In this document: positions 25,814 to 36,278 of the stretch, piece after piece
Layout of the letters: every line of letters starts with the position of its first letter
How positions within the stretch are numbered: the first letter of the stretch is position 1
NCBI GenBank assembly: GCA_022822665.1
Contig: JAJEAR010000034.1
Coordinates: forward strand, 1 to 36,278
Direction: 5' to 3'
Source of the DNA: Alphaproteobacteria bacterium
Lineage (GTDB): Bacteria; Pseudomonadota; Alphaproteobacteria; Thalassobaculales; Thalassobaculaceae
DNA: 36,278 nucleotides
Notes under the pieces: generated by a model
What the model saw: only the letters and a program-made list of their open reading frames with translations
Database searches by the model: none
What the model was told of the DNA's origin: nothing
Made by a program: the position numbers and the translations under genes

Positions 25814-27642
25814 TGGCCCCATTGATCGAGGTCGACCGCCTGGTCATCGACGCCCGCGCCGATTCCGGGGTGATGACGCCGATCGTGAAGGATGTGAGCT
25901 TCGGGATCGAGCGCGGCGAGGTGGTGGCACTGATCGGGGAATCCGGATCGGGCAAGACCACCATCGCGCTCTCCGCACTCGGCTATACCAAGCCCGGCCT
26001 CGAGTTCACCAGCGGCGAGGTTCGCCTCGAGGGGCGTGACGTGATCACCATGCCGCCCGAGGAGAAGCGTGATCTGCGCGGACAGCGCGTCGCCTACCTC
26101 GCCCAGAGCGCGGCCGCTACCTTCAACCCGGCGCTGACCATCGGTGAACAGGTGACCGAATCACCGGTGCTGCACGGGCAGATGAGCCGGGAAGAGGCCG
26201 AACGCAGGGCAGAGGAGCTGTACCGGGCTCTGGAACTGCCCGATCCGGACCGCCTTGGCCAGCGCTATCCCCACCAGGTGTCGGGCGGGCAGTTGCAGCG
26301 GCTGATGGCGGCCATGGCGCTGTGCGGCAAGCCCGACCTGCTGATCCTCGACGAACCGACCACGGCACTCGACGTCACCACCCAGATCGAGGTGCTCAAG
26401 GCGTTCAAGGCGGTGATACGCCAGGAAGGGGCAGCGGCGCTCTACGTCACCCACGACCTGTCGGTGGTGGCCCAGATCGCCGACAGGATCGTGGTGCTCT
26501 ATGCCGGCGACGTGCTCGAACACGGTAACGCGGACCAGGTGATCAACCGACCATCGCACGAGTACACGCGCCGCCTGATGGCGGCGGTGCGCCCGCCTCC
26601 GGCCGCGGGCCAGGGCGACGACGCGCTTGAAGAGCATCTCCGGGAGCATCCCGCGCTCGCCGTCAGGGACGTCAGTGCCGGGTACGGCAGGCAGATGGAC
26701 GGCTCGGTGGCTGTCACGGTGCTGCGCGACGTCACGATTTCGGTACAGCGCGGCCACACGATGGGGATCATCGGCGAGTCCGGGTGCGGCAAGTCGACGC
26801 TCGCGCGGGTGATGTCCGGGCTGCTGCCGGCGAGCGAAGGTGCGATCCTGCTCGACGGCCAGCAGCTCGAGCCCGACCTGCGCCGGCGTGACCGTGACCA
26901 GCTGCGCAGGGTCCAGTTCGTGTTCCAGATGGCGGATGTCGCACTCAATCCGCGTCAGCGGATCGGCGGCATTCTCGGCCGGCCGCTGGAGTTCTACTTC
27001 GGGCTGCGGGGCAGGGAGCGACGCCAGCGGGTGGCCGAGTTGCTGGAGATGGTGGAACTGCCGACGGAGTTCGCCGACCGCTACCCGGAGGAACTGTCCG
27101 GTGGCCAGAAGCAGAGGGTCAACCTGGCGCGCGCGCTGGCCGCCTCGCCGGAGGTACTGTTGTGTGACGAGGTGATCTCGGCGCTCGACACCATTGTCGG
27201 GGCCAACGTGATCGAACTGCTGAAGCGGCTGCGCCAGCGCAGCGGCGTCTCCTTCGTCTTCATCAGCCACGACCTGTCCACGGTGGCGTCATTTGCCGAC
27301 GAGATCGTGGTGCTCTACGCCGGCCGGGTGGTCGAGCAGGGGCCGACCGACCGGGTCCTTTCCCCGCCGTACCACCCCTACACCCGGTTGCTGATCGCCT
27401 CGGTGCCGGAACTGCGCATCGGCTGGCTCGAGGAAACCATGGAGAGCCAGGTTGCCCAGGCCGGGATTGACCGGGTGGTCACGATGACCGAGGTCGGCTG
27501 CTCGTTCTTCGACCGCTGTCCGCTTGCGATCGAGGGGGTCTGCAACCGGGAGACGCCGCCGGTGCGCCACCTGCCCGGCGGTCACGCCGTCGAGTGCCAC
27601 CGCAGCGAGGCCGAGTTCCTCGAGGGCATACAGGCGGCCTGA
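25813..27642 (+). CDS. Fused double ABC ATPase (DppD-DppF-like) of the transporter
   Basis: This 609-residue protein joins the two ATPases that are separate in DppD/DppF systems. Domain 1 (about 1-255) has Walker [10 protein letters not shown] near residue 42, signature VSGGQLQR and Walker [13 protein letters not shown]. Domain 2 (about 275-605) has Walker [10 protein letters not shown], signature LSGGQKQR and Walker [13 protein letters not shown]. The tail holds the oligopeptide-ATPase C-terminal region with paired cysteines ([17 protein letters not shown]). It is the final gene of the operon, overlapping the DppC-like gene by one base. All catalytic glutamates are present. Confidence 0.95.
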   Translation: MAPLIEVDRLVIDARADSGVMTPIVKDVSFGIERGEVVALIGESGSGKTTIALSALGYTKPGLEFTSGEVRLEGRDVITMPPEEKRDLRGQRVAYLAQSAAATFNPALTIGEQVTESPVLHGQMSREEAERRAEELYRALELPDPDRLGQRYPHQVSGGQLQRLMAAMALCGKPDLLILDEPTTALDVTTQIEVLKAFKAVIRQEGAAALYVTHDLSVVAQIADRIVVLYAGDVLEHGNADQVINRPSHEYTRRLMAAVRPPPAAGQGDDALEEHLREHPALAVRDVSAGYGRQMDGSVAVTVLRDVTISVQRGHTMGIIGESGCGKSTLARVMSGLLPASEGAILLDGQQLEPDLRRRDRDQLRRVQFVFQMADVALNPRQRIGGILGRPLEFYFGLRGRERRQRVAELLEMVELPTEFADRYPEELSGGQKQRVNLARALAASPEVLLCDEVISALDTIVGANVIELLKRLRQRSGVSFVFISHDLSTVASFADEIVVLYAGRVVEQGPTDRVLSPPYHPYTRLLIASVPELRIGWLEETMESQVAQAGIDRVVTMTEVGCSFFDRCPLAIEGVCNRETPPVRHLPGGHAVECHRSEAEFLEGIQAA

Positions 27643-27658
27643 GCCGGCCGGCACCAGG

Positions 27659-27686
27659 TGGCAGCACTCTCTTGCCGTGGCTGCCA
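27659..27686 (+). terminator. Weak stem-loop after the transporter operon
   Basis: Seven-base arms TGGCAGC (27659-27665) and GCTGCCA (27680-27686) flank a 14-base loop. An AT-rich stretch with TTTTT at about 27708-27712 follows only after some 20 bases. This is a weak terminator candidate; the same AT-rich stretch may serve as the promoter of the usg gene downstream. Confidence 0.25.
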
Positions 27687-27777
27687 AGATACTGAAATTT
27701 AGTGATATTTTTGTTGCGGACACCGCATTCGCTGAGCCACACTTCCTGTCGGACCAACCGACCGGGAGCGCAAGGTC

Positions 27778-28041
27778 ATGCACGACCATCAGTCGACCCG
27801 TTTCGACCGGCACCTCGCAACTGCGGAGATCCTCTACCACCTCCCCGACTACCCCGGCATCCTCCAGAGCTTCGTCTGGCAGCACATGGACGTGGCCCCG
27901 GAATACCCCCGGCTGCGCAGGTTTCTCGAATACTGGACGGAGAACATCGAGGCGCGGCTGCACTCGGTGACCGTCTCGCGCGCCATTGAGCGGCGGTCAG
28001 GCGGCGTGCGCCACGTGCGGGCTTCCATGCGGCTGCACTGA
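27778..28041 (+). CDS. Usg family protein
   Basis: This 87-residue cytoplasmic protein contains ATAEILYHLPDYPGILQSFV, then VWQHMDVAPEYPRLRRFLEYW and NIEARLHSV, which together identify the Usg family. It was named from a gene upstream of trpF in Caulobacter and is found mainly in alphaproteobacteria. Its function is unknown. The length is normal. No trp gene is in the window, so the usual tryptophan link is absent here. It is preceded by an AT-rich stretch (27690-27715) that probably holds its promoter, and it converges on the ferredoxin gene with only 5 bases between stop codons. Confidence 0.88.
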   Translation: MHDHQSTRFDRHLATAEILYHLPDYPGILQSFVWQHMDVAPEYPRLRRFLEYWTENIEARLHSVTVSRAIERRSGGVRHVRASMRLH

Positions 28042-28046
28042 ATCGC

Positions 28047-31027
<2,981 letters not shown>

Positions 31028-31031
<4 letters not shown>

Positions 31032-31900
31032 CGAGACCCCGTACTCGGACGGACCCGTACGTCGCCGGCCAGCAGTTCGTTTGCGCCGGCCTCGAGCGCG
31101 GCGAGCCGGAGCAGGGCAAGCGCACGGTCCCCGGTGCCGGAACGGATCTCTCCGACTTCCCGACCGTCAAGGGTGACCGGAGTTCCCGGTCCGGGCACCG
31201 CCCCGTCGGCCACGACCGGTGTCAGGCGTCGCTTGACCAGGCCGCGGTACCGGGTCCGGGCGGTCAGTTCCTGGCCCATGTAGCAGCCCTTGTCCCAGTC
31301 GATGCCGTTCAGCTCGTCGAACCCGGCCTCGAGCAGCACCGTGCGTCCCACCTCGAGATCGCGGACACCGTCGGGGACGCCCAGTGCAATACGGATCGCG
31401 TCGTAGTCGTCACGGTCCCCATGCACGAACGGGGCCGACACCGGGTCGGTCCCGCGCCGGGTGACCAGCCGGGCGCCGAGCCCGGCGTGCCGCGGGTCGA
31501 CGATCGCGACCCCGTCGCGGTGGTGGACGGTGGCTCCGGGTTCCCCTGGCAGCCCCAGCGCTGCGAGCGCGCCGTCGCCCCAGGCGGCGTGGACCTGCCA
31601 GCTGCCGGTCACGTCGGCGAGATCGACGCGCGAGCGCAGGCGGTAGATCGACAGCCGCTTGCGCAGCGCCTCGAGGCGGTCCGCCTCGCAATCGAGCAGC
31701 AGGCTGTCTTCGTGCCCGATCATCACGAAGTCGAAAAGGTACTTGCCCTGCGGGGTGAGCAGGCTCGCGTAGAGCGAACGGGTCGACGAGACCCGGTGCA
31801 CGTCGTTCGAGACCAGCCCCTGCAGAAAGGCGACGCGATCCTCGCCGGAAATCGCGAGCAGGCCGCGCTCCTCCAGGTGGATGCAGCGCGCGTCGGTCAT
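31028..31900 (-). CDS. ygfZ: YgfZ/GcvT-like folate-binding Fe-S maintenance protein
   Basis: This 290-residue cytoplasmic protein carries the family signature [15 protein letters not shown], where the cysteine is the conserved functional residue. The N-terminus has [21 protein letters not shown], the GcvT-like fold start. Known members use folate and help repair or assemble certain Fe-S proteins. Translation seems coupled on both sides: 7 bases from the DUF1476 stop, and a 4-base overlap with purH. The grouping with purH (folate user), a ferredoxin and its reductase is suggestive of a folate/Fe-S theme. Confidence 0.92.
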
Positions 31901-31907
31901 GCGGCAG

Positions 31908-32231
31908 CTACTCGTCGGCCAGCTGGCGCTGCGCCTGCGCCATCAGTTCGTCCATCCTGTGGCGCAACCGGTGCTCGCTGAGATCACCCCCGGCATTGGC
32001 GACGCTCGCCATGACGAATTCGACCACGTCGTCGTCGCCCGGCCGTTCGAAGTTGGACTTGACGACCTCCTTCGCGAATGCCTCGGCTTCGTCTCCGGTC
32101 TTGCCGAGGAACTCCTCGCTGACCCAGAGGCCGAGCAGCTTGTCGCGTCGTGCTGTCGCCCTGAAACGGAACTCGGCATCGCGCGCAAAGCGGTTTTCCT
32201 CGCCCTTTTCCTTCCTGTCGAAACTGCTCAT
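31908..32231 (-). CDS. DUF1476 family protein (ATP synthase inhibitor zeta-like)
   Basis: This 107-residue, highly charged protein reads FDRKEKGEENRFARDAE, then FRATARRDKLLGLWVSE and FLGKTGDEAEAFAKEVVKS. This matches DUF1476, the zeta subunit that inhibits the F1 motor in alphaproteobacteria such as Paracoccus. Not all members inhibit strongly, so the role is inferred from the family. It is the first gene of a leftward run including ygfZ, purH, reductase and ferredoxin. Its promoter should lie in the 139-base gap shared with the divergent NRDE gene. Confidence 0.9.
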   Translation of the reverse strand: MSSFDRKEKGEENRFARDAEFRFRATARRDKLLGLWVSEEFLGKTGDEAEAFAKEVVKSNFERPGDDDVVEFVMASVANAGGDLSEHRLRHRMDELMAQAQRQLADE

Positions 32232-32370
32232 GGCCTGTCTGCCTTCTGCTGGTGGCGCACCGCGCAGGACGAACCTGCCTGCCGTCACAGGACCTAATCC
32301 AAACCCTGCCAAAATGGAAGGGCGCGGGCGCGTTGGCGCCGCCGGCGAATTCATGATATCGCGCGTCGCC

Positions 32371-33162
32371 ATGTGCACGCTTGTCATCCTGCGACGGCCC
32401 GGTCACGCGTGGCCGGTGCTGATCGGCGCAAACCGCGACGAACTCGTTCATCGGGCCTGGAAGCCACCCGGCCGGCACTGGCCGGACCGTGCCGACGTGA
32501 CCGCCGGGCTCGATGTCGAGGCGGGCGGCAGCTGGCTCGGTGCGAATGACGACGGTGTGGTTGCCGGTGTCCTGAACCGCACCGGCACGCTCGGTCCGCA
32601 GGCCGGCATGAGGTCCCGGGGCGAGCTGGTACTCGACGCGCTCGATCACGCCGATGCTCGGGACGCCGCGGCCGCCCTCGCCCGGATCGACGGCGGGGCG
32701 TACCGGACCTTCAACCTGGTGATTGCGGATTCCCGTGACGCTTTCCTGCTCTGCCATCGCGGTACGGCGGACGGCCGGGTCGACGTCGCACCGATCGGGC
32801 CGGGCCTGTCGATGATCGCCTCGCTGGAACTGAATGACCGTGCATCGCCGAGGATTGCCGGAAGCCTCGACCGGTTCCGGGCCGCGACCCCTCCCGATCC
32901 GGAGGCCGGCGACTGGTCGGGCTGGAGCAGCCTGCTGGCGGACCGTTCCCGCCATCTGCCGGATGATCCGGGCAGTGCGCTGAACATCGTCACCGACCAT
33001 GGCTACGGGACCGTGTCCTCGTCACTGATTGCCCTGCCGGAAGCCGCGGAACGGCGGATCACATGGCTGTTCAGCGCCGGTGCACCGGACCGCGCGCCCT
33101 GGTACCCGGTTGGCGGGCCTGCCCACAGCCCGGAGCGCGGGCTGTCCGCCATTTCCGAGTGA
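32371..33162 (+). CDS. NRDE (TANGO2-like) family protein
   Basis: This 263-residue protein starts MCTLVIL and soon has IGANRDELVHRAW, the NRDE signature. GGSWLGANDDGVVAGVLNR is also conserved. Family members begin with Met-Cys, so the cysteine may become the N-terminus after methionine removal, as in Ntn-type hydrolases. I therefore chose the ATG at 32371 over the ATG six codons upstream. The eukaryotic homologue TANGO2 has been tied to heme or lipid handling; the bacterial role is unclear. It is transcribed divergently from the DUF1476 operon. Confidence 0.9.
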   Translation: MCTLVILRRPGHAWPVLIGANRDELVHRAWKPPGRHWPDRADVTAGLDVEAGGSWLGANDDGVVAGVLNRTGTLGPQAGMRSRGELVLDALDHADARDAAAALARIDGGAYRTFNLVIADSRDAFLLCHRGTADGRVDVAPIGPGLSMIASLELNDRASPRIAGSLDRFRAATPPDPEAGDWSGWSSLLADRSRHLPDDPGSALNIVTDHGYGTVSSSLIALPEAAERRITWLFSAGAPDRAPWYPVGGPAHSPERGLSAISE

Positions 33163-33594
33163 ACCTGCGTCGGCCGGGGCGCCATGTCCGTCACTGCGTG
33201 CAGTCTTGAAGAAGCCTGACATTCAACACCATACCTCCGTGTCGTGCGGCATGAAGTGATGAGGCATGGGGAATTCCGTTGCCCGGCAGGAACCGATGTC
33301 CGGACAAACGTGCACCGCGACGCGGGGTGGGGTGGCTTCCGTTGCCAGTGGGTTGAGACCGGTCGAGCGGGCCCGACAAACGGCACCTGGAGCATCAGGA
33401 TACGGATCGAGTCAGATGCAGGGTGCAGCCCCATTCCACCGTGGTGGTGCCTGACGGGTAATCGGACAGGCGGTCGGAGCTGTCCGGCGACTGTCTTCGC
33501 GGTTCGCCATTCCCTGGAATCAGGTAACGACGTGCGGAATTTCCGGTGTGTTGTGAAGACGGGGCAAACAGTGTGCGGTATCAACTGGCCTTGA
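33163..33594. other. Intergenic sequence, nothing recognised
   Basis: Several frames are open on both strands here, but none has credible coding character, a family match or a good ribosome-binding site. It marks the switch from core metabolic genes to accessory DNA. Confidence 0.5.
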
Positions 33595-33993
33595 GTGCCG
33601 AGAATATTCCGAGCGGAAAATGGGACCAATTTGACGGAATCGGGCTTGTACGCGGAGAGTATCTTCTCGGAAATGCAGGCGTATTACGTCACTCTTCCGG
33701 AAGGACGGGAGCTTATCCGCTCATACCTGGACCGGCTATGCGCCATGTTTTACCCGCGTGCGGTGTGGTACAGGTTTGTGGTACTGGAAGCAGCGGAGGC
33801 GAACGTTCTTGCGGGTATCGACGTCGAGTTGTCCGCGGAACGAAACCCGGCGCTTGGAATGAGAGATGTCAGGCGGTCCGTGAGATTCCCGGAAGGATTC
33901 AACCGGGAGCTGGAGGCACTTTCGCCCGTTCTGGACAGGTGGTCGAACCTTGGTGTCACCATACCGTTTGTGTCCGACGTGTCGGAAGTCTAG
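33595..33993 (+). CDS. Hypothetical protein, unrecognised family
   Basis: This is a 132-codon frame with a GTG start at 33595; later possible starts are TTG codons near 33631 and an ATG at 33673. The product appears soluble and mixed helical. The phrases FSEMQAYYVTLPEGRELIRSYLDRL and EALSPVLDRWSNLGV, each separated by turns, look like real protein rather than shadow coding. No catalytic motif, signal peptide or membrane segment is seen, and I cannot assign a family. It stands alone between an empty stretch and a palindrome. Confidence 0.45.
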   Translation: MPRIFRAENGTNLTESGLYAESIFSEMQAYYVTLPEGRELIRSYLDRLCAMFYPRAVWYRFVVLEAAEANVLAGIDVELSAERNPALGMRDVRRSVRFPEGFNRELEALSPVLDRWSNLGVTIPFVSDVSEV

Positions 33994-34058
33994 TTCGTCA
34001 GGTCAGCATTGAAGGCCAGGGGCCTGGAGCCCGAAGTTGGCATAATGAGTAGGCTCTA

Positions 34059-34090
34059 AACGCTATATGCGCTGTAGCGCATATAGCGTT
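34059..34090. repeat. Perfect 15-bp inverted repeat
   Basis: AACGCTATATGCGCT (34059-34073) is followed after GT by its exact reverse complement (34076-34090). It could be a bidirectional terminator for the hypothetical gene on the left and the DUF932 gene on the right (no T-run is present), a regulator site, or a recombination or replication site at the edge of a mobile segment. The sequence does not decide among these. Confidence 0.75.
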
Positions 34091-34120
34091 CATTCGCGTT
34101 CCGCCCCGCTTGCTCGCTAA

Positions 34121-34262
34121 GCCGCCCAACGGCGGCCCTTTCACACCAGAGTGCTTCAGCCTACATCGTTACCTCCGTAAACCGCTCTGGTTGCTTTCAA
34201 CCGAAGCGACAAGGGTTGGGTGGGATTTGCACCCACTGGGACAACGCGCCTTCCCACGGCGC
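34121..34262. other. Hairpin-rich segment with tRNA-like fragment
   Basis: Within 142 bases lie a 6-bp hairpin GCCGCC/GGCGGC (34121-34136), a pairing of ACCAGAG (34145-34151) with CTCTGGT (34185-34191), and GGTTG/CAACC (34189-34202). Two stems with 7-base loops follow at 34220-34236 and 34246-34262. Read on the minus strand, the last two look like an anticodon arm (5-bp stem, loop GTGGGAA with U33 and GGG at 34-36) and a T-arm (5-bp stem, loop TGCAAAT), followed by CCAACCC. The 5' half of a tRNA is absent, and the T-loop and 9-base variable region are atypical. This may be a tRNA 3' remnant, a structured RNA or a transfer/attachment site. Confidence 0.35.
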
Positions 34263-34326
34263 ACTGAGAAAAGACGGCTAAGGGAGCGATGAACCGTGGT
34301 CAGTCGTTTGAGGAGAACCGGAACGC

Positions 34327-35520
34327 CTACGCGGCGCGCTCCAGGATCGCCTTCGCGCGGGTCTCCATGGCCAGGCGCGAATCCTGCTGCGGTTTCGACC
34401 GTGCGACGGCGGCGATGCCTTGCACGAAGTCGAACACGCTCTCCGGCGGACGACCTTCTTCGGCGAGGACGGTCTCGACGATCTTCGCCGTCTCGGCCTT
34501 CGAGAAACCGCGCTTCCTGAGAAAGTCGGTTCGGTCCTCGTCACCGCGGGCGACGATGCGCTCGCGCGACGCATGGATGCCCTCGATGAAGGGGCGCGGC
34601 GAGGAGTCCGCGAAGTTAGCCAACGCCGGCGCCGCCTCATGCGCGAAGCGGTTGGCCGCGTATTTGGAATGCCGGATGCTGATCTCCTGGAAGTCCTCGA
34701 CGCCCCAGAGATTGCGGTTCTGGCATACGGCGCGGAGATAGAAGCTGGCGATGCCGAGCGTCTTGGCGCCGACCTCGGAGTTCCAGCAATAGAACCCGCG
34801 GAAGAACAGATCGGGCGAGCCGTCCGGCAGCGTGCCCTCCTCAATCGGATTCATATCGTCGACCAGAAAGAGGAAGACCTCCCGGTCGGAAGCGTAGAGC
34901 GTGGTCGTGTCCTTGGTGACGTCGACCATCGGGTTGTAGGCGCCGGTCGACCAGTCGAGCACGCCGGGCACCTTCCAGCGCGTGTCGCCGACCCCGTCGC
35001 CGGCGATGCGCTGTACGGCCGCGACCAGCTCATGGTCGTAGATGCGACCGTAGTCCGGGCCTGTGACGGCGCGAAGTTCAGTGCGGCCATTCGCGACCTC
35101 CAGCGTCTTGACCTGCTCGGCGCGATGGTTGGTGAGGCCGTACTGCAGGTTGATGCCAGCAAGCGGCGCCGGGAGCTGGCGCAGATAGGCCGCAGGCGCA
35201 CCGACGAGGCTCGCAAGCTGCCCGAAGCTCCAATGGGTCGGCGCGACCGGTGCCTCGGCATCCGGAAGGATGAGCGCGAGCTTCTCCGGATCGTCGCGAT
35301 GAGCCTCGACGCGGATGGCGGCCCTCTCGACCGTCCGCGTCCGGCTTTGCTCGGCCCGGCCTTTCACCGAGGCGTAAAGCTCGGACAATGAAAGGAACTT
35401 CTCGTCGTCGGACCGCGAGAACCACTCCGACGAAACGCGGCCGTCATGGCCGTCGCGGGACACACCCACCTCGTAGCCGCCGCTCTCGGGGCGGCCGTTC
35501 GTGATTCCGATTGCAGTCAT
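34327..35520 (-). CDS. DUF932 phage/plasmid-type protein
   Basis: This 397-residue protein belongs to DUF932 (TIGR03299-like), a family carried by plasmids, phages and integrative elements with unknown function. Typical parts are HWSFGQLASLVGAPAAYLRQ, LRAVTGPDYGRIYDHELV split by a turn, TTTLYASDREVFLFLVDD and RGFYCWNSEVGAKTLGI. I chose the ATG at 35520, with GGAGAA about 8 bases ahead, though the frame is open to 35562. It points away from the AbiEi-like gene. Its presence suggests that the right end of the window is an integrated plasmid- or ICE-like segment. Confidence 0.85.
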   Translation of the reverse strand: MTAIGITNGRPESGGYEVGVSRDGHDGRVSSEWFSRSDDEKFLSLSELYASVKGRAEQSRTRTVERAAIRVEAHRDDPEKLALILPDAEAPVAPTHWSFGQLASLVGAPAAYLRQLPAPLAGINLQYGLTNHRAEQVKTLEVANGRTELRAVTGPDYGRIYDHELVAAVQRIAGDGVGDTRWKVPGVLDWSTGAYNPMVDVTKDTTTLYASDREVFLFLVDDMNPIEEGTLPDGSPDLFFRGFYCWNSEVGAKTLGIASFYLRAVCQNRNLWGVEDFQEISIRHSKYAANRFAHEAAPALANFADSSPRPFIEGIHASRERIVARGDEDRTDFLRKRGFSKAETAKIVETVLAEEGRPPESVFDFVQGIAAVARSKPQQDSRLAMETRAKAILERAA

Positions 35521-35924
35521 GGCTATTCTCCATGACGGGCGGCCCGAGACCCTCTCTCTCAACTTTCAACCCGTCACGGCGACAGCCGCCGAACTCTTGC
35601 TCTCGGGGGGCGTTTCGGGGTCTCCTCGCAGAAGGGGTCGGCCAAGACCCAGGCTCGGCCGCAGGGGAAGGCCTTCCCCGGAGAAACTTCCAACCAGCGG
35701 TCAATGAGATACCAATTGGCGGAACATTGAATCCCAATCAGCCGAAGCGGGGCTTCCGCTCCGCCGACAGGCCGACTCGGAGCGCGGCGGCCTTTCTACT
35801 GGCGGCCTGGGCCAAAGGTCGATGGTTCACTGGAAGGCTGCCCTGCCTCGCATCGCCTTGATGCTACAAGACCTCACACTAAGGGCTCTAATGTCTGAGG
35901 ATACATATCAGTCGCTCAAGTTCT
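35521..35924. other. Intergenic leader between DUF932 and the antitoxin gene
   Basis: I support no gene here. A plus-strand frame (35511-35861) lacks coding character. The segment probably carries the DUF932 promoter (leftward) and the outer part of the antitoxin promoter region (rightward). Several short GC-rich inverted repeats occur, none long enough to name. Confidence 0.4.
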
Positions 35925-35952
35925 GTCCGAAATCTGCATACAGATTTCGGAC
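35925..35952. promoter_or_regulatory. Distal operator-like inverted repeat upstream of the AbiEi-like gene
   Basis: Perfect 12-base arms GTCCGAAATCTG and CAGATTTCGGAC are separated by CATA. It shares the half-site TGTCCGAAAT with a second repeat 44 bases downstream. AbiEi antitoxins are known to repress their own operon by binding paired inverted repeats, so both are likely autoregulatory operators (inference). Confidence 0.7.
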
Positions 35953-35968
35953 GACACACTTGCGGGCT

Positions 35969-35996
35969 GTCCGAAATATCACTACATATTCCGGAC
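35969..35996. promoter_or_regulatory. Proximal operator-like inverted repeat touching the AbiEi start codon
   Basis: Arms GTCCGAAATAT and ATATTCCGGAC match at 10 of 11 positions around a 6-base spacer, and the right arm ends at the base before the ATG (35997). No Shine-Dalgarno sequence is possible between them. CATATT (35985-35990) resembles a -10 box, so transcription may begin at or near the ATG, giving a leaderless mRNA. The repeat would then overlap the promoter. Confidence 0.65.
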
Positions 35997-36278
35997 ATGA
36001 CCGGCACTGCATCAGATTTGAAAACCGCGATCCTGAAGCGCATCGAAAAGGGTGCGACAAGAGGGGTCTGGACGCCGCGAGACTTCCTCGACCTCGGCGC
36101 GCGCGATGCCGTGGACAAGACACTGCAGCGGCTGACGCGCGCTGGAAGTTTGCGGCGGGTGGATCGGGGGCTTTACGACAAGCCGTCATTCAACAGTCTG
36201 ACACAGAAAAGCAATCCTCCCGACCCAAGACAGGTTATCGAGGCCATCGCTCGGCGGGACCAGATCCGCGTACTCGTC
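35997..36278 (+). CDS. AbiEi-like (DUF6088) antitoxin of a type IV toxin-antitoxin system, N-terminal part
   Basis: 94 codons are visible before the window ends. The start has a winged-helix DNA-binding region: LKTAILKRIEKG, TPRDFLDLGARDAVDKTL, then LTRAGSLRRVDRGLYDKP. This order (helix, FLDLG, LxRLxRxGxLxRxxRGLYD) is characteristic of the DUF6088/AbiEi family. The next part, DPRQVIEAIARRD, also fits. Known members neutralise a nucleotidyltransferase-type toxin (AbiEii) encoded immediately downstream, and repress their own promoter through inverted repeats like the two just upstream. The toxin gene would lie past the window edge and cannot be confirmed. Confidence 0.85.
   Translation, partial: MTGTASDLKTAILKRIEKGATRGVWTPRDFLDLGARDAVDKTLQRLTRAGSLRRVDRGLYDKPSFNSLTQKSNPPDPRQVIEAIARRDQIRVLV

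Noticed and set aside
34208..34262. Intact tRNA-Pro(GGG) on the minus strand
   Set aside because: No matching 5' acceptor strand or D-arm exists upstream, the T-loop lacks TTC and the variable region is 9 bases long. It is kept only as a tRNA-like fragment.
35511..35861. 116-codon plus-strand frame upstream of the AbiEi-like gene
   Set aside because: Its start lies inside the DUF932 gene, it has no ribosome-binding site, and its arginine/proline-rich content looks non-coding.

Overview
The window looks like a chromosomal segment of a high-GC alphaproteobacterium. The taxonomic pointers are a Usg-family gene and a DUF1476 (ATP synthase inhibitor zeta-type) gene, both essentially alphaproteobacterial families, next to ordinary metabolic genes. 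No rRNA, complete tRNA or CRISPR array was seen.

Region 1 (1-1586) is decayed flank. It holds the C-terminal end of an IS630-type transposase, a frameshifted HU-like pseudogene on the minus strand, and otherwise unreadable sequence.

Region 2 (1587-13347) is a tightly packed plus-strand defence operon: hsdM, hsdS, a 1287-residue reverse transcriptase fused to a nitrilase-like domain, hsdR and a YgjP/DUF45 metallopeptidase. The RT-nitrilase has the architecture of the nitrilase-bearing defence-associated (UG/DRT type 1-like) RTs. It sits inside a type I restriction-modification operon, between the specificity and restriction subunits. This is the most exciting feature of the window. A 9-codon minicistron appears to link hsdS to the RT. 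Base composition changes sharply near the 3' end of hsdR, suggesting mosaic assembly.

Region 3 (13899-27642) is catabolic and transport. A crotonase and a CaiB-type CoA-transferase run leftward. Divergent from them is paaABCDE (the phenylacetyl-CoA epoxidase complex). Then come a cupin protein, a leftward pair (LOG-family protein and zinc-less quinone reductase-like MDR), and a divergent dipeptide/opine-type ABC transporter with a Tat-exported binding protein, two permeases and one fused double ATPase.

Region 4 (27778-33162) is core metabolism. It has usg, then a leftward five-gene run (DUF1476, ygfZ-like, purH, TrxB-like ferredoxin/flavodoxin reductase, adrenodoxin-type ferredoxin), and a divergent NRDE/TANGO2-family gene.

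Region 5 (33163-36278) is accessory again. It holds a small hypothetical gene, a perfect 15-bp palindrome, a hairpin-rich 140-bp stretch with a tRNA-like fragment, a plasmid/phage-type DUF932 gene, and the start of an AbiEi-like antitoxin gene. Two inverted repeats lie directly against the antitoxin start codon, so a type IV (AbiE) toxin-antitoxin pair probably continues beyond the window.
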